DNA from: UBA7359 sp041689615 | Lineage (GTDB): Bacteria; Pseudomonadota; Gammaproteobacteria; Eutrophobiales; Eutrophobiaceae | Direction of reading: 5' to 3' | Length of the DNA: 64,000 nucleotides | Assembly: GCA_041689615.1 (NCBI GenBank) | Contig: JBDNFW010000011.1 | Coordinates: forward strand, 24,090-88,089 | Shown here: piece after piece, positions 63,121 through 64,000 of the stretch | How the letters are laid out: each line of letters opens with the position of its first letter | How positions within the stretch are numbered: position 1 is the first letter of the stretch | Translations under genes and position numbers: made by a program | The notes under the pieces: generated by a model | Database searches by the model: none | The model's input: only the letters and a program-made list of their open reading frames with translations | Told to the model about the DNA's origin: nothing

Positions 63121-63669
63121 AACTAGATACAGCCCTGTTGAGTAAGGACTCCCAAGCGATTCCCTCCAAACCGATCCTATGCCGAACTAAAATCGGTCAG
63201 TTTATGTAAAACGCCCATCTAACCTCATGAAAATTAATGGGTTACTGAGACCAAACTCCGAAATACCCCCGAACTTACCCGCCCAGCAGTATGTAATCCT
63301 CTCAAAAACTCAGAAAAACAGCATTTTGCGCCGTTTTCCTCTACCGATAGGTGAGGGGGATGCCCCGCGGGCGGGCCAAAAAACCTGAAAACCTGAAAAT
63401 CTGGCGGCCTCAGGATCCTCGCTGCCTCAGGGGGTACATGCTCTGTGCCAAAATCTTATTCAATTGGGGTTGAATTGGTGTTTATCCAGTCTCTAATGTT
63501 GTACAAAAACATGAAGTATTTGTTATATAAAAAACTCTTTAAGTAAAATCATAGAATGCTAATGTGACAGAAATCACGATATTACTGTGATACATATTTC
63601 AACTTGTTGTAATACACTATACGAATTAGCACTGTGAACCGTATTAATAATCATTAGGATAAAAACATC
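63121..63669. other. Region without recognisable gene (549 bp)
   Basis: No convincing coding frame appears on either strand, and I recognise no integrase fragment. The left part (63121-63460) is richer in G+C than the glycan locus and contains the inverted repeat ACCGAT/ATCGGT (63170-63175 and 63192-63197) and short CCTGAAAA and GCCTCAGG repeats. The right part is AT-rich and holds the likely promoter of the next gene. Confidence 0.5.
63561..63580. promoter_or_regulatory. CRP-like operator upstream of the repeat-rich secreted protein
   Basis: TGTGA-CAGAAA-TCACG (63563-63578) fits the CRP half-site pattern TGTGA-N6-TCACA in all but one base. A second, weaker TGTGA begins 23 bp later. A TACACT at 63613-63618 could be a -10 box, but no good -35 is visible, as in activator-dependent promoters. 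Assignment is a pattern match only. Confidence 0.35.
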
Positions 63670-64000
63670 ATGCGCAATCTATTCATTTCAAGTTTACTAC
63701 TATTCATATTGGGGTCTTTAACCAGTGTTTATGCAGACGATGACGATCATAACAAAGGAGTAGAAACATCAACGGAACAAAAAAGTGACCAAGGTTTAGA
63801 GCATGGAAAGGCTTATGCCGGCGACAAAGAGAAGAAGGAAAAGAAAGAGAAGGGCGACAAGGATAAAGGCGACAAAGAGAAGAAGGAAAAGAAAGAGAAG
63901 GGCGACAAGGATAAAGGCGACAAAGAGAAGAAGGAAAAGAAAGAGAAGGGCGACAAGGATAAAGGCGACAAAGAGAAGAAGGAAAAGAAAGAGAAAGGCG
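63670..64000 (+). CDS. Secreted Lys/Glu/Asp-rich repeat protein, 3' end outside window
   Basis: 110 residues visible. A Sec signal peptide (MRNLFISSLLLFILGSLTSV then YA) with predicted cleavage after Ala22 leaves an acidic DDDDH start. After about residue 50 the sequence repeats a 16-residue unit (GDKEKKEKKEKGDKDK), which is nearly all charged and probably helical or disordered. AGGAT precedes the ATG by about 9 bases. Function unknown; similar KEK-rich exported proteins have no enzymatic motif. Its composition, G+C and transcription signals differ from the glycan genes, so it belongs to a separate unit. Confidence 0.85.
   Translation, partial: MRNLFISSLLLFILGSLTSVYADDDDHNKGVETSTEQKSDQGLEHGKAYAGDKEKKEKKEKGDKDKGDKEKKEKKEKGDKDKGDKEKKEKKEKGDKDKGDKEKKEKKEKG
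63820..64000 (+). repeat. 48-bp in-phase tandem repeat, at least 3.8 copies
   Basis: Units start at 63820, 63868, 63916 and 63964 (the last cut by the window). The copies are identical as far as they can be compared, and each encodes 16 residues. Lack of divergence suggests recent expansion or ongoing homogenisation. Confidence 0.95.

Noticed and set aside
63121..63480. Integrase fragment next to the tRNA half
   Set aside because: The longest open frames here are about 35 codons with no catalytic Arg-His-Tyr pattern.
1..64000. CRISPR arrays
   Set aside because: No spaced direct repeats seen; the only tandem repeat (63,820 on) is in a coding frame with no spacers.
1..64000. JUMPstart/ops-like element for the operon
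   Set aside because: I saw no GGCGGTAG core near a gene start; the promoter of the locus is likely left of the window.

Overview
The window is almost entirely one very large surface-polysaccharide biosynthesis locus (O-antigen, capsule or glycoprotein-glycan type). About 56 genes lie on the + strand from position 1 to about 62,950, mostly with short gaps or overlaps. The DNA is strongly AT-rich. The WbpL/WbpM/WbpB-D-E-I style genes, the HisH/HisF/WbpG amidation genes and the tRNA-Asn fragment at the right edge suggest a gammaproteobacterium. No gene here fixes genus or species, and I do not name one.

Layout. (1) 1-1,540: end of an MBOAT O-acyltransferase and its SGNH-like partner. (2) 1,540-19,687: nonulosonic (sialic-acid-like) sugar supply and modification. 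It contains a PtmE-like CBS-nucleotidyltransferase, a CMP-sugar synthetase, a methyltransferase, a deacetylase, a HisH/HisF ammonia supplier with two N-acetyl-sugar amidotransferases, an acyl-carrier module (ACP, FkbH-like, GNAT, double-hotdog/SDR fusion), a Gfo/Idh/MocA oxidoreductase, a NeuB-SAF-cupin fusion and a second CMP-sugar synthetase. (3) 19,715-25,118: an MsbA/PglK-like ABC transporter followed by tailoring enzymes (three methyltransferases and a 2-oxoglutarate/Fe(II) oxygenase). (4) 25,141-28,838: a CMP-sugar synthetase-HAD phosphatase fusion, a SAF-less NeuB-like synthase and a nucleotidyltransferase-like/P-loop kinase fusion. (5) 28,915-36,921: methyltransferase, glycosyltransferases and an asparagine-synthase-like protein. 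(6) 34,591-39,610: a UDP-ManNAc3NAcA route (WbpI, WbpB, WbpD, WbpE types; WbpA not in view). (7) 39,639-50,765: glycosyltransferases, a hydrolase, an AsnB-type amidotransferase, a WbpL-type initiating transferase, a WbpM-type 4,6-dehydratase and GalU. (8) 50,862-62,954: a second export and assembly block with a Wzx flippase, a Wzy-like polymerase, glycosyltransferases, a sulfotransferase-like protein and FkbM methyltransferases.

The right edge (62,955-64,000) leaves the locus. A strong terminator and an exact 45-nt 3' half of a tRNA-Asn(GUU) gene on the - strand mark a likely integration site. After about 550 bp without a recognisable gene, a secreted Lys/Glu/Asp-rich protein built on a perfect 48-bp tandem repeat begins and runs off the window.

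Working picture (inference): nucleotide-activated nonulosonic and diamino-uronic sugars are made, amidated, N-acylated through a dedicated carrier protein, methylated and possibly sulfated. They are assembled on undecaprenyl phosphate and exported by Wzx/Wzy, by the ABC flippase, or both. The least conventional parts are the ACP/FkbH/hotdog-SDR module beside two amidotransferases, one with a changed PP-loop, and the synthase/CMP-transferase/phosphatase cassette at 25-29 kb.
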